Below are positions 28,177 to 35,903 of a DNA stretch of 64,000 nt, in pieces. This stretch comes from Streptomyces cinnamoneus (lineage in GTDB: Bacteria > Actinomycetota > Actinomycetes > Streptomycetales > Streptomycetaceae): the NCBI RefSeq assembly GCF_014650495.1, contig NZ_BMVB01000009.1, positions 186,001 to 250,000 of the forward strand, read 5' to 3'. Numbering within the stretch: position 1 is the stretch's first letter; each line of letters begins with the position of its first letter. The notes beneath the pieces were generated by a model that saw only the letters and a program-made list of their open reading frames with translations, was not told where the DNA came from and did not search any database. The position numbers and the translations under genes are program-made.

Positions 28177-29376
28177 GTGCAAAGGAAAGTTGGTCTCAGT
28201 GAAGGCCGCCGTGTCGTTGGAATGATCGGATCCTGCGATGTTGGTAAGTCCACCTTGATGGCCGCGATCGCGGGATCGGGGACCGGTTCCCGCGACACGA
28301 GAACGTCGCGCGCCGACTGGGAATCCGCGGGCCGCTCCTGGTCACTCCTCGACTGGTCGCATCGGGACGATTACGTCGAGGACATGGTGCGCGGCTCAGA
28401 ATCGCTCGACGGCATCGTCCTCGTGGTCTCCGCCTGTGAAGGTGTGGCGTCGCGTACCAGGCAGGAGCTGCTCCTGGCGCATCGTGCCGGAGTGCAGAGC
28501 CTGGTAATCTTCGTCAACAAGGTCGATTTGATCGAGGATGACGAGCTGCGAGGTCTCGTGGGAACCGAGATCCGCGAGTTGCTGAGCCAATGCGGGTATT
28601 CGGCCGATCTGGTGCCGCTGGTCTTCGGTTCGGCCCTGAAGGTGCTCGAAGGAGACACCAGCCAGGATGGCGGCGAAGCCGTCAAGCGCCTGCTCCGATG
28701 CATGGGGAATGCCATTGAGCAGGGCCGCGTCACGGATGGACCGTTCCTGATGAGCATCCAGGACAGCTTCGGCATCCCCACGAAAGCTGCTTCTCCAGCC
28801 AATCGGTTGAGGGAAGCCTTCGCAGCTCTGGGTCCTGGAACGCTCGTCACAGGCCGCATTGAGCGCGGTGTCGTCGAACCGGGTGCGGAGGTAGCAGTCA
28901 TCGGCTTCGGGTCACAGCAGGTGGGAACGGTCGCCGGTGTGGCGACGCCATTTGAAGTCGGCAGCCGGGGCGTGGCGGGTGAGTCCGCCAGCGTGCTTCT
29001 GCGTGGCGTCGAGTACGAGGGTGTCGAACGTGGGCAAGTATTGGCCCGCCCTGGCTCGGTGGCCTCCCATACGGCATTCGAAGCCGAGGTTTACGTCATG
29101 AGGCCGGACGAGAGCGGCCAGTCTGTGACGTTTTCGAATTCCGGTAAGAGGGTTGGTTACTTCTACTTCCGCTCGGCGGAGGTCCTCGGCGACATCACCG
29201 GCCTTCGTCAAGGGGACATCGAGGTCGATTATGCGGAGGGCGGATCCTATGCCATGACTGTCCGTCTCGCCCGGCCGGTCGCGCTGGAGGAGGGTCTGCG
29301 GTTCTCCGTCCGCGAGGGGGGCCGGGCAGTCGGCTCCGGACTGGTCACTCGGATTGTCGGTCCGCTTCCGGCATGA
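28177..29376 (+). CDS. Divergent EF-Tu paralogue, candidate decoy immunity protein
   Basis: 399 residues from the GTG at 28177 (GGAGG 9 bases upstream). All three EF-Tu domains align, for example GPGTLVTGRIERGVVEPG, VLLRGVEYEGVERGQVLA and LRFSVREGGRAVGSG. The G domain is damaged. The P-loop is GSCDVGKST (EF-Tu: GHVDHGKTT). About 20 residues covering switch I are missing. The DCPGH motif reads DWSHR, losing the catalytic His84 equivalent. NKVD and GSALK are kept. At the EF-Tu Thr382 position, the residue phosphorylated by Doc, this protein has Ala384 (GGRAVG). A translational role looks impossible. Position directly after a Doc-type toxin suggests a non-modifiable target mimic that binds the toxin. 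Confidence 0.85.
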   Translation: MQRKVGLSEGRRVVGMIGSCDVGKSTLMAAIAGSGTGSRDTRTSRADWESAGRSWSLLDWSHRDDYVEDMVRGSESLDGIVLVVSACEGVASRTRQELLLAHRAGVQSLVIFVNKVDLIEDDELRGLVGTEIRELLSQCGYSADLVPLVFGSALKVLEGDTSQDGGEAVKRLLRCMGNAIEQGRVTDGPFLMSIQDSFGIPTKAASPANRLREAFAALGPGTLVTGRIERGVVEPGAEVAVIGFGSQQVGTVAGVATPFEVGSRGVAGESASVLLRGVEYEGVERGQVLARPGSVASHTAFEAEVYVMRPDESGQSVTFSNSGKRVGYFYFRSAEVLGDITGLRQGDIEVDYAEGGSYAMTVRLARPVALEEGLRFSVREGGRAVGSGLVTRIVGPLPA

Positions 29377-29394
29377 GCGAGACCTGCCAAGGCG

Positions 29395-29790
29395 TTCCGT
29401 CGTGCTGAACGAGCCGGATCTGCTGCAGGGTGTGAGGTCCTGGGCCGCCGAGAAGGCCCCGGACTTCGGCAGCGCCGGTGTCGTGCTGACGGTCACGGAG
29501 TGGCCCGAAGGCACGGGGGCCGTCCAGCTGGAGTTGGACGCTGACACGCGGATCGCCGAAATCATGGTCTGGGCCGATGGGAACGCCGAGATCACCTTCG
29601 TCGATGTGACAGCAGGAGAGATCACGCCCGAACACCGGGACCTCCGGTCCGAGGCGGATCTCCTGGACGCCCTGAGCGTGATGAACACGTGGACCGGCGC
29701 GGCGGCGTCCTAGCCCTGTCCGCTCCTGTCCGCTCCTGTCCTCCGTGCGGCCGTCGGACCGTCCGGCGGGCCGCACGGCTGTGGTGAACA
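29395..29790 (+). repeat. Duplicated immunity module, copy 1
   Basis: Closely matches 35431-35820. The immunity coding part differs at about 6 of 312 bases by hand count, and divergence rises downstream. The similarity begins inside the last three codons and stop of the TreTu-like toxin (Pro-Ser-Cys-stop), which survive here without the toxin. Confidence 0.8.
29402..29713 (+). CDS. TriTu-like immunity protein, orphan copy
   Basis: 103 residues from the GTG at 29402, with AAGG 9 bases upstream, 25 bases after the EF-Tu paralogue. It is acidic and probably cytoplasmic: no signal peptide, segments VVLTVTEWPEGTGAVQLELD and EIMVWADGNAEITFVDVT. It differs from the copy at 35438 at only two residues (Gly/His and Asp/Gly near the N-terminus). 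The second copy overlaps the TreTu-like toxin, so this one is an orphan immunity gene left when the toxin tip was exchanged. It could still protect against toxin 2. The family assignment comes from position and recall. Confidence 0.72.
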   Translation: MLNEPDLLQGVRSWAAEKAPDFGSAGVVLTVTEWPEGTGAVQLELDADTRIAEIMVWADGNAEITFVDVTAGEITPEHRDLRSEADLLDALSVMNTWTGAAAS

Positions 29791-30209
29791 TGAACACGAG
29801 GAACCGAGTCGGGGTGGACGACGTGAGAGAGCCGGAGCGCATCATCAACGAACTCGCGCAGGGTCTGCGCGCGGTGGAGGACGGGGTGAGCTGGTTCTCG
29901 GGGCTTTCCGAGGGCGAGCGGGAGGCCGTGCTCCGGGAGGTGGTCCGCTGCATCTCGCAGGTGCATCCCACGGCGGAGGAGGCCCGTGCCAGCGTGGCCC
30001 GTTCCGGCCTGAAGCCGACGGCGAATCCGGCCGTGATGATTCATCGTGCGCCGCTGATGGAGCGGGTGGGGAGGATCGCGGGTCTTCCCGCCGACGAGCA
30101 CGTGAACGCGTTCCGCCTGCTCGTCGCCCTCTTCTCGCTCGCCGACACCCGGCGCAGGGAAACGGAGTGCCGAGGGCGGTGCGGCCACTTCTGGCACAAC
30201 CTGCCGTAG
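29790..30209 (+). CDS. DUF5958-like protein
   Basis: 139 residues from the ATG at 29790. GTG at 29823 is an alternative, giving VREPERIINELAQ, which better matches how relatives begin. Neither has a clear ribosome-binding site. Features are INELAQGLRAVEDGVSWFSGL, VLREVVRCISQ, MERVGRIAGLPADEHVNAFRLLVALFSLAD, and a C-terminal RCGHFWHNLP with Cys/His that might bind a metal. It resembles DUF5958, of unknown function and often found near toxin or regulatory loci. The homologous spot after toxin 2 keeps only the first codons, so the gene was lost there or gained here. Confidence 0.65.
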   Translation: MNTRNRVGVDDVREPERIINELAQGLRAVEDGVSWFSGLSEGEREAVLREVVRCISQVHPTAEEARASVARSGLKPTANPAVMIHRAPLMERVGRIAGLPADEHVNAFRLLVALFSLADTRRRETECRGRCGHFWHNLP

Positions 30210-30217
30210 CAACAAGA

Positions 30218-30246
30218 AGCCCCACCGCGAGACTTTCGGTGGGGCT
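30218..30246. terminator. Bidirectional terminator after the DUF5958-like gene
   Basis: Perfect 10-base arms (30218-30227 and 30237-30246) with a 9-base loop, then a pyrimidine run. It is homologous to the terminator at 35855-35890, which separates the second immunity gene from GH92. Confidence 0.85.
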
Positions 30247-30264
30247 CCTTCCATGGGTGTCCGG

Positions 30265-30330
30265 TCACGACGCCAGCAGTTCCACCTCCGCCAGCCGGCT
30301 GTCCGTTCCCTCCGCCACCAGCCGGTAGTG
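30265..30330 (-). pseudogene. 3' remnant of a GH92 gene
   Basis: About 65 bases matching the last codons and stop of the intact GH92 gene (35904 onwards), after which similarity stops abruptly at the transposase remnant. It shows that the duplicated segment once extended into a GH92 gene. Confidence 0.7.
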
Positions 30331-30890
30331 CCGTCCCCACAATGGGATGGCCTGCTGCCGCAGCGCGAGCGGCGTTTTCGCTATCCGGGCCGCAGGCCGT
30401 TGCCGGACCGGGGAGTGCTGTGCGGGACCTTATACGTGCCGCACACCGGCATCCCGTGGGAGTACCTACCGAGGGAGCTTGGCTTCGGCTTGGGCATGCA
30501 CCACCTCACCACCGACGGCCACGGCGCCCCGCTCGCCGTCCTGCTGACCGCAACGATGTCACCCGGTTACTACCGCCGCTGGACGCGATCCCGCCGGTCC
30601 GTGGATGCGTCGGCCGTCCTCGCCGTAAGTCCGACTCACTCTTCTCCGACGCGGCTACGACCACGACATCTACCGCGACTAAGTCCGCACCCGCGGCATC
30701 ATGCCGGCCATCGCCCGCCGCGGCACCCGGCACGGGACCGGCCTGGGCACCTACCGGTGGGTGATCGAGCGGCCGTTTGCCTGGCTGCACGGCTTCCGGC
30801 GCCTGCGGATCCGCTGGGAACGACGGGCCGACATCCACGAAGCATTCCTCACATGCGAGGCACACTCGGGGCGTGCCACGCGTGCCGAGA
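30331..30890 (+). pseudogene. Decayed IS5-like transposase
   Basis: Fragments in shifting frames read FRYPGRRPLPDRGVLCGTLY, HTGIPWEYLPRELGFG, TDGHGAPLAVLLT, NDVTRLLPPLDAIPPVRG, GYDHDIYRD, then RRGTRHGTGLGTYRWVIERP and FRRLRIRWERRADIHEAFLT. These are in the order of an IS5-family DDE transposase, with a central deletion and frameshifts. Ends and target-site duplications were not found. Inactive; it probably took part in the rearrangement that duplicated the toxin locus. Confidence 0.78.
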
Positions 30891-30896
30891 GGTTGA

Positions 30897-31090
30897 TCAG
30901 TCGGTGATGCGGAGTTCGACCAAGACGCTGGGCTGATCGCCCGGGACGCCTTCATCGATGCCCTTCAGCTGGCCCTTGGAGACGTCCATTCTGGTGGAGT
31001 ACTTGAAATCCGTGGACTGCGTCGTCATTACCTGGAGGTCGATGGCGGCAGCGCAGTCGGCGAGCGGTGTTCTGCGCGCGCGAGATCCAC
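30897..31090 (-). pseudogene. Decayed copy of the small secreted-protein gene
   Basis: Closely matches both ends of the gene at 23222-23722 but carries two internal deletions. One removes most of the region between VPKGQ and the FKY segment, the other removes most of the signal peptide. The start region, including GGAATT and the bases upstream, is conserved. About 190 of 500 bases remain, so no functional product is expected. Confidence 0.82.
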
Positions 31091-31346
31091 GGGAAATTCC
31101 TTCCGGGTGCATGCGGCGACAGCGGTGGCCGCAGGTAAGCAAGCGATAAAGGATGGATGGAATGTACCACCTGACCTGGTGTGATGTGCAGATGAGGGGC
31201 CGTCAGGTTGCGGAAGTTTAAATTCCACTTTCGGAGGATGGGATTCCGATTCGCGAAAAGTCGGGGCGGCGCAGAAGGCTGATCTTGGCAGTTATGCTCA
31301 CCGGGCCGATCAACGGCATCACGCCGCTAGCTGGAAGGGCTGCTTG
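31091..31346. promoter_or_regulatory. Upstream region of toxin 2
   Basis: Homologous to 23723-23991 along most of its length, with the same ATTCCGATTC element and a TATGCT at about 31293. It is retained although the divergent gene is broken, so it probably still drives toxin 2. Confidence 0.5.
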
Positions 31347-34300
31347 GTGAGAAAAAGAAGCGTCGAATTCGCGAGAGCGAGGGGACGGTCGACGCTGTAC
31401 GCGCGTGTATTGTGTTCGAGCCTGCTTCCCATGTCGCTCGTCGTCGGTGTGCTCGGCGGCAGTGCATCCGCCACCGGTGAATTCCCCGACGACGGACTGT
31501 GGTTCGACCCGATCCCGGCCACCAACCGTGGCCGCGTCGTCGAGTTGTGGAAGACCGGCGGTCCCGGTGTCAAGGCGGCGGCCGAGGCCGCGCTCATGGG
31601 CACCGACGAGGACGTGAACCGGTTCCTGGCCGGTGAGAAGGACACCGCCGAACAGCACGACGACCGCATATCGGCGGTCCAGATCCTGTCCTTGGGCGGA
31701 CGGCAGGTCCGGGAGGCCGCGCAGAAGGCGCTGGCCGGCTCGCAGACCGACCTGCGGCAGTTCTTCAAGTCCGGCTGGCAGCAGCCGCTCGAACAGGACC
31801 AGCGCGTCGCGGTCACGCAGCTCGCCACCAGTGGGGGCCGCAGCCTCCAGGAGGCCGGCAAGGCCGCGCTCGGCGGCTCGGCGGAGGACGTCCGGAAGTT
31901 CCTGGACGAGGGACAGTACCCGGCCCGGGAGTCCGACGACCGGGTCCAGCTCATGCAGATCATGTCGGCCGGCGGCCCGGCGACCAAGGAAGCCGCCAAG
32001 CTCGCCCTGAACTCGTCCTCCGAGGACGTGCGCGAGTTCCTGAGCGTGGGGCAGTACACCGCCCGCGCCCGGGACCAAGAGCGCGCCACCGTCTCGCAGT
32101 TGGCGGAACGCGCCAAGGAAGCGGGCAGGACGGCCAAGCGGGAGACCGAAGCCGCCCAGGACGCTTCCGAACGCGCCGTGATGGCGTCGAAGCTGGCCAA
32201 GGAAGCGGCGCAGAAGGCCGCGATCGAGACCGCTGCCGCGAAGAAGGACGCCGGCCGGGCGTCGAACGCCGCCGGACGGGCCGCCGACGCGGCCGAGAGC
32301 GCCGCCCAGGCGGCGCAGGAGGCCATCGACGCGGCCCGGTCGGCCAACGCGTCGGCCCGCATCGCGGCCAGCGCCGCCTCGCAGGCGGCTTCTGCCGCCG
32401 CGCAGGCCGCCGAGGCGGCGTCGCGGGCACGTGGTGCCGCCGCCGCCGCGGCAACGGACGCCGGGCAGGCGGCCGCCGCACGTCAGGCGGCCGAGGACGC
32501 GCGTACGGCCGGCAAGGCCGCGCGCGAGGTGGCCAAGGCCGCCGAGCAGGCGGGCATCGCCGCGACGGCGGCCGGAGCTGCAGCAGCCGCGGCCGCCAAC
32601 GCCGGCGAGAACGCGGACGCGGCGGCATCCGCCGCGGACGAGGCCGGTGGCTTCGCCGCCGCCGCGGGCGTCCAGTCGGCCCGCGCACGGTCGGCCGCTG
32701 CAGCGGCACACCGCCACGCACGCGAGGCCAACCGCGCCGCCGGTGCCGCCCAGTCGCTGGCCAAGCAGGCGGCGAACGCGGCGTACGAGGCGCGCGACGC
32801 CGCCAACTCGGCGGCCGACCACGCCGACAAGGCGGCCGACGAGGCCGAGCGGGCCGCGAAGTACGCCGGTGACGCCACGAAGGCGGCGAGCGAGTCGTCC
32901 ACCCACGCCGGCAAGGCGAAGGAGGCGGCGAACGCCGCGACCGCCGCGGTGAAGAAGGCCGAGAGCGTCCAGGAGATCGCCCGCAACATCGAGGCCGAGG
33001 AGCTCAAGGCCCGTACCGCCGCGGCGATCGAGCAGGCCAAGGACCTCAAGCAGGCCGAGGAGGAGCGGAAGGCCAAGGCCGCCCGCACCGCCAAGGAGGC
33101 CAAGGACCTCGACGACGAGCAGAACCGTCTGGCCGCGGAGGCCGCGAAGGGCGCGGACGTCAAGGACGTGGCCGTCAAGGCCCGCCGGGTGGCGCTCATG
33201 GCCATGAAGTCGCGTGGCCCCTGGAGCCAGTCGGCTGCCGCGGTCGCGCTGGCGAGCACGGACGAAGCCGCCCGCGACTACGTGCTGACGGGCTGGAAGG
33301 AAGCCGCTCAGCAGGACGAGCGCGCCCGCGTCGAGCGGCTGGCGGACGAGGCCGACTCGGAGTCGGTCCGCACGTCGGCGGCCGAGGCCCTCAAGGGCGA
33401 TGCCGCGAAGATCGGTGACTTCCTGCGCACCGGTCAGCACCAGGCTGCGGTCAACGACTACCGCGTGCGCGTGGTCCAGGTCGCCAACGACACCGCGCGC
33501 GGCGTCCAGCAGGCGGCTCAGGCCGCGCTGAAGGACGGTTCGCCGGAGAAGCTGCTGGAGTTCCTCAACGAGGGCCAGTACACCGCCCGTGAATCGGACG
33601 AGCGCGTACGCGCCGTGCAGCTGTTCACCGCCGGTGGGGCCGAGGTCAAGGCCGCCGCACAGGTCGCCCTTGAGGGGCCGCCGCAGGTGCTGCACGGCTT
33701 CATCCAGACCGGGCAGTACATCGCGGCCCGCAAGGACCAGCTGACCGCCTCCCACGTGGCGCAGGTCAAGAGCATCATCTCCGAGGCGTCCATCGTCTCC
33801 GCGAACGCGCAGAAGGACGCGGCCGAGGCCGCACGGGTCGCGGCCATCGCCAACAAGGCGGCCGAGCAGGCCCGGGGCTACGCCAAGGAAGCCGAGGAAT
33901 CGGCGAAGAAGGCCAAGGGCTACGCGGACGACGCGCTGAACTCGGCGAAGCAGGCGGAATCGTCGGCGGCCGACGCCGCGAAGTCCGCCAAGACCGCCCG
34001 CAACGCCGCGGCGGCCGCCGACCGTTCCGCCGCCGATGCGGACAGGTCCGCCGCCTACGCCAGCGCCTCGGAATCCCGCGCCCGCGCGTCGGCCGACGTC
34101 GCCTATGCCGCGGCGACCGAGGCCCGTGCCTCGGCCACGGCGGCCGGCAAGGACTCCGCCGCCGCCGACAAGGCCGCGAAGGACGCCTACGCGGATGCCG
34201 CCGCCAAGCTCCAGAAGGAGATCGAGCGGCGCGCGGAGGAGGCCCGGAAGCAGCGCGAGGAGATCAAGAAGCAGGAGGAGGCCGCCCGGGAGGCGAAGAA

Positions 34301-35444
34301 GAAGGCGTGGGGCGACTTCGGTCACTTCCTGCTCGACGTCGTCGGTGGCACCCAGATCCCCATCGTGAGCCAGCTGGCCAACGGTGCCAACTGCATCTGG
34401 TACGGGGCCGAGAAGGACTACCTCAACGCCGGAATGTCCTGCCTGGCCATGGTGCCGGTCGCCGGTGCGGGCGCCACTGCGGCGAAGCTCGGCAAGGACG
34501 GCGCCAAGGGAGCCGAGCTCCTCGAAGCGATCTACAAGCGTGCCGCCGGTGGGCTGAGCCGCAGCCGTGCCGGCAAGGCGTGCAAGGTCCTCCCCAAGGG
34601 CCTCGCCGCACCGAGGGGCCTCGCGGCCCGGGGGCTCGCGGCACCGCAGAACGCCCTGCCCGGCAACAGCTTCGTCGCGGACACGCCGGTCGTGATGGCC
34701 GACGGGACCACCAAGGCCATCCAGAACGTCAGGACCGGTGACAAGGTCCTGGCCTCCGACCCGGCCACGGGCACGACCGAGGGCCGTCCCGTCGACAAGG
34801 TCATCGCCGGCAAGGGCGAGAAGCACCTCGTCACGCTCACCGTCGACACCGACGGCGACAAGGGTGGCGCCACCCACACGATCACGGCGACCGAGGGTCA
34901 CCCGTTCTGGACGGCCAACCCCCAGGCGTGGGTGAAGGCCGGCGAGCTCAAGCCGGGCGCGCTCCTGCGCACCTCGGCAGGCACCTGGGTCACGGTCACG
35001 GCGACCCAGGCCCGGACCGAGAACCTGCAGGTCTTCAACCTCTCCGTCAGCGCGCTCCACACGTACTATGTGGGCGTCGGCCCGGTGAACGTCCTCGTTC
35101 ACAACACGGGCGGCGAGGACGAGCTGGTAAGGGTCGGGCGCTGGATGAGCCAGAACGAGCACGACAAGATGGTGTCCACCGGCATGGTCCAGGAGGGCGC
35201 GGGCGGCCGCACCTACGTGGTGCACCCGCCGGACAAGAACACCTACAAGCCGACCTACAAGGGCTCGGTCTACGTGGAGTTCGACGTCCCGAAGTCCTCG
35301 CTCTACCCGGGAGGCCGGCCGACCGACTTCAAGATGGCCAGTGCCAACTCGAACGACGCCCGGTACGCGGCGAAGCTCGGCCGCCCCATTCCCGAGCTGC
35401 CGGCGGCGCTGAACATCTCCCTTGAGGCCGGTCCGTCGTGCTGA
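31347..35444 (+). CDS. Polymorphic toxin 2: ALF repeats, coiled coil, Hint, TreTu-like toxin tip
   Basis: 1,365 residues from the GTG at 31347. Same order as toxin 1: signal peptide, ALF repeats (AAEAALMGTDEDVNRFL), Ala-rich coiled coil, second ALF block, coiled coil, hydrophobic segment, then a Hint domain from about 1106 (NSFVADTPVVMADG, TATEGHPFW) ending LVHNTG at about 1252. The last 110 residues are unrelated to toxin 1: LVRVGRWMSQNEHDKM, VQEGAGGRTYVVHPPD, VYVEFDVPKSSLYPGG. They resemble TreTu, an ADP-ribosyltransferase tip that, as I recall, modifies the EF-Tu P-loop. The toxin stop overlaps the immunity gene start by 7 bases. Base composition is higher in GC than toxin 1. Confidence 0.85.
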   Translation: MRKRSVEFARARGRSTLYARVLCSSLLPMSLVVGVLGGSASATGEFPDDGLWFDPIPATNRGRVVELWKTGGPGVKAAAEAALMGTDEDVNRFLAGEKDTAEQHDDRISAVQILSLGGRQVREAAQKALAGSQTDLRQFFKSGWQQPLEQDQRVAVTQLATSGGRSLQEAGKAALGGSAEDVRKFLDEGQYPARESDDRVQLMQIMSAGGPATKEAAKLALNSSSEDVREFLSVGQYTARARDQERATVSQLAERAKEAGRTAKRETEAAQDASERAVMASKLAKEAAQKAAIETAAAKKDAGRASNAAGRAADAAESAAQAAQEAIDAARSANASARIAASAASQAASAAAQAAEAASRARGAAAAAATDAGQAAAARQAAEDARTAGKAAREVAKAAEQAGIAATAAGAAAAAAANAGENADAAASAADEAGGFAAAAGVQSARARSAAAAAHRHAREANRAAGAAQSLAKQAANAAYEARDAANSAADHADKAADEAERAAKYAGDATKAASESSTHAGKAKEAANAATAAVKKAESVQEIARNIEAEELKARTAAAIEQAKDLKQAEEERKAKAARTAKEAKDLDDEQNRLAAEAAKGADVKDVAVKARRVALMAMKSRGPWSQSAAAVALASTDEAARDYVLTGWKEAAQQDERARVERLADEADSESVRTSAAEALKGDAAKIGDFLRTGQHQAAVNDYRVRVVQVANDTARGVQQAAQAALKDGSPEKLLEFLNEGQYTARESDERVRAVQLFTAGGAEVKAAAQVALEGPPQVLHGFIQTGQYIAARKDQLTASHVAQVKSIISEASIVSANAQKDAAEAARVAAIANKAAEQARGYAKEAEESAKKAKGYADDALNSAKQAESSAADAAKSAKTARNAAAAADRSAADADRSAAYASASESRARASADVAYAAATEARASATAAGKDSAAADKAAKDAYADAAAKLQKEIERRAEEARKQREEIKKQEEAAREAKKKAWGDFGHFLLDVVGGTQIPIVSQLANGANCIWYGAEKDYLNAGMSCLAMVPVAGAGATAAKLGKDGAKGAELLEAIYKRAAGGLSRSRAGKACKVLPKGLAAPRGLAARGLAAPQNALPGNSFVADTPVVMADGTTKAIQNVRTGDKVLASDPATGTTEGRPVDKVIAGKGEKHLVTLTVDTDGDKGGATHTITATEGHPFWTANPQAWVKAGELKPGALLRTSAGTWVTVTATQARTENLQVFNLSVSALHTYYVGVGPVNVLVHNTGGEDELVRVGRWMSQNEHDKMVSTGMVQEGAGGRTYVVHPPDKNTYKPTYKGSVYVEFDVPKSSLYPGGRPTDFKMASANSNDARYAAKLGRPIPELPAALNISLEAGPSC

Positions 35445-35820
35445 ACGAGCCGGATCTGCTGCAGCACGTGAGGTCCTGGGCCGCCGAGAAGGCCCCGGGC
35501 TTCGGCAGCGCCGGTGTCGTGCTGACGGTCACGGAGTGGCCCGAAGGCACGGGGGCCGTCCAGCTGGAGTTGGACGCTGACACGCGGATCGCCGAAATCA
35601 TGGTCTGGGCCGATGGGAACGCCGAGATCACCTTCGTCGATGTGACAGCAGGAGAGATCACGCCCGAACACCGGGACCTCCGGTCCGAGGCGGATCTCCT
35701 GGACGCCCTGAGCGTGATGAACACGTGGACGGGAGCGGCGGCGTCCTAGCCGTTGCCCGCTCCTTTCCTCCGTGCGGCCCGCCGGTCATTCCGGCGGGCC
35801 GCACGGCTGTTGTGGACGTG
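35431..35820 (+). repeat. Duplicated immunity module, copy 2
   Basis: Partner of 29395-29790. The near-identity of the immunity genes contrasts with the clearly more diverged toxin N-terminal parts, suggesting recent gene conversion or purifying selection on the immunity gene. Confidence 0.8.
35438..35749 (+). CDS. TriTu-like immunity protein, cognate of toxin 2
   Basis: 103 residues. The GTG start at 35438 lies inside the toxin 2 stop region (GTGCTGA), so the two are translationally coupled. That is the expected arrangement for an effector and its antidote. Small, acidic and without signal peptide or membrane segment, so it would act in the cytoplasm by binding the toxin tip. It is 101/103 identical to the orphan copy at 29402. 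Confidence 0.78.
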   Translation: MLNEPDLLQHVRSWAAEKAPGFGSAGVVLTVTEWPEGTGAVQLELDADTRIAEIMVWADGNAEITFVDVTAGEITPEHRDLRSEADLLDALSVMNTWTGAAAS

Positions 35821-35854
35821 GACGTGAGGAACCGAGCCGGGATGGACGCAGCAG
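35816..35854 (+). pseudogene. Remnant of the DUF5958-like gene start
   Basis: GTGGACGTGAGGAACCGAGC and the following bases match the region around the start of the gene at 29790. The similarity then jumps straight to the terminator that follows that gene in copy 1. Only about a dozen codons remain. Confidence 0.5.
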
Positions 35855-35890
35855 AAGAAGCCCCACCGGCACCGGCCGGTGGGGCTTCTT
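35855..35890. terminator. Bidirectional terminator between the TriTu-like gene and GH92
   Basis: Perfect 15-base arms (35855-35869 and 35876-35890) with a 6-base loop, ending in a short T run. It serves both convergent genes. Confidence 0.88.
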
Positions 35891-35903
35891 CGTGGGTGTC
35901 CGG

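Noticed and set aside
28177..29376. Housekeeping or stress-type second EF-Tu (tuf3-like) translating ribosome substrates
   Set aside because: Missing switch I, broken DCPGH and altered P-loop are incompatible with EF-Tu GTPase function, and the gene sits inside a toxin cluster rather than with ribosomal genes.
31218..35225. Open frame of 1,335 codons on the minus strand opposite toxin 2
   Set aside because: It is a mirror of the Ala-rich, GC-biased toxin frame, has Gly/Val/Leu/Arg low-complexity composition and resembles no protein family; the plus strand has a signal peptide, ALF repeats and a Hint domain.
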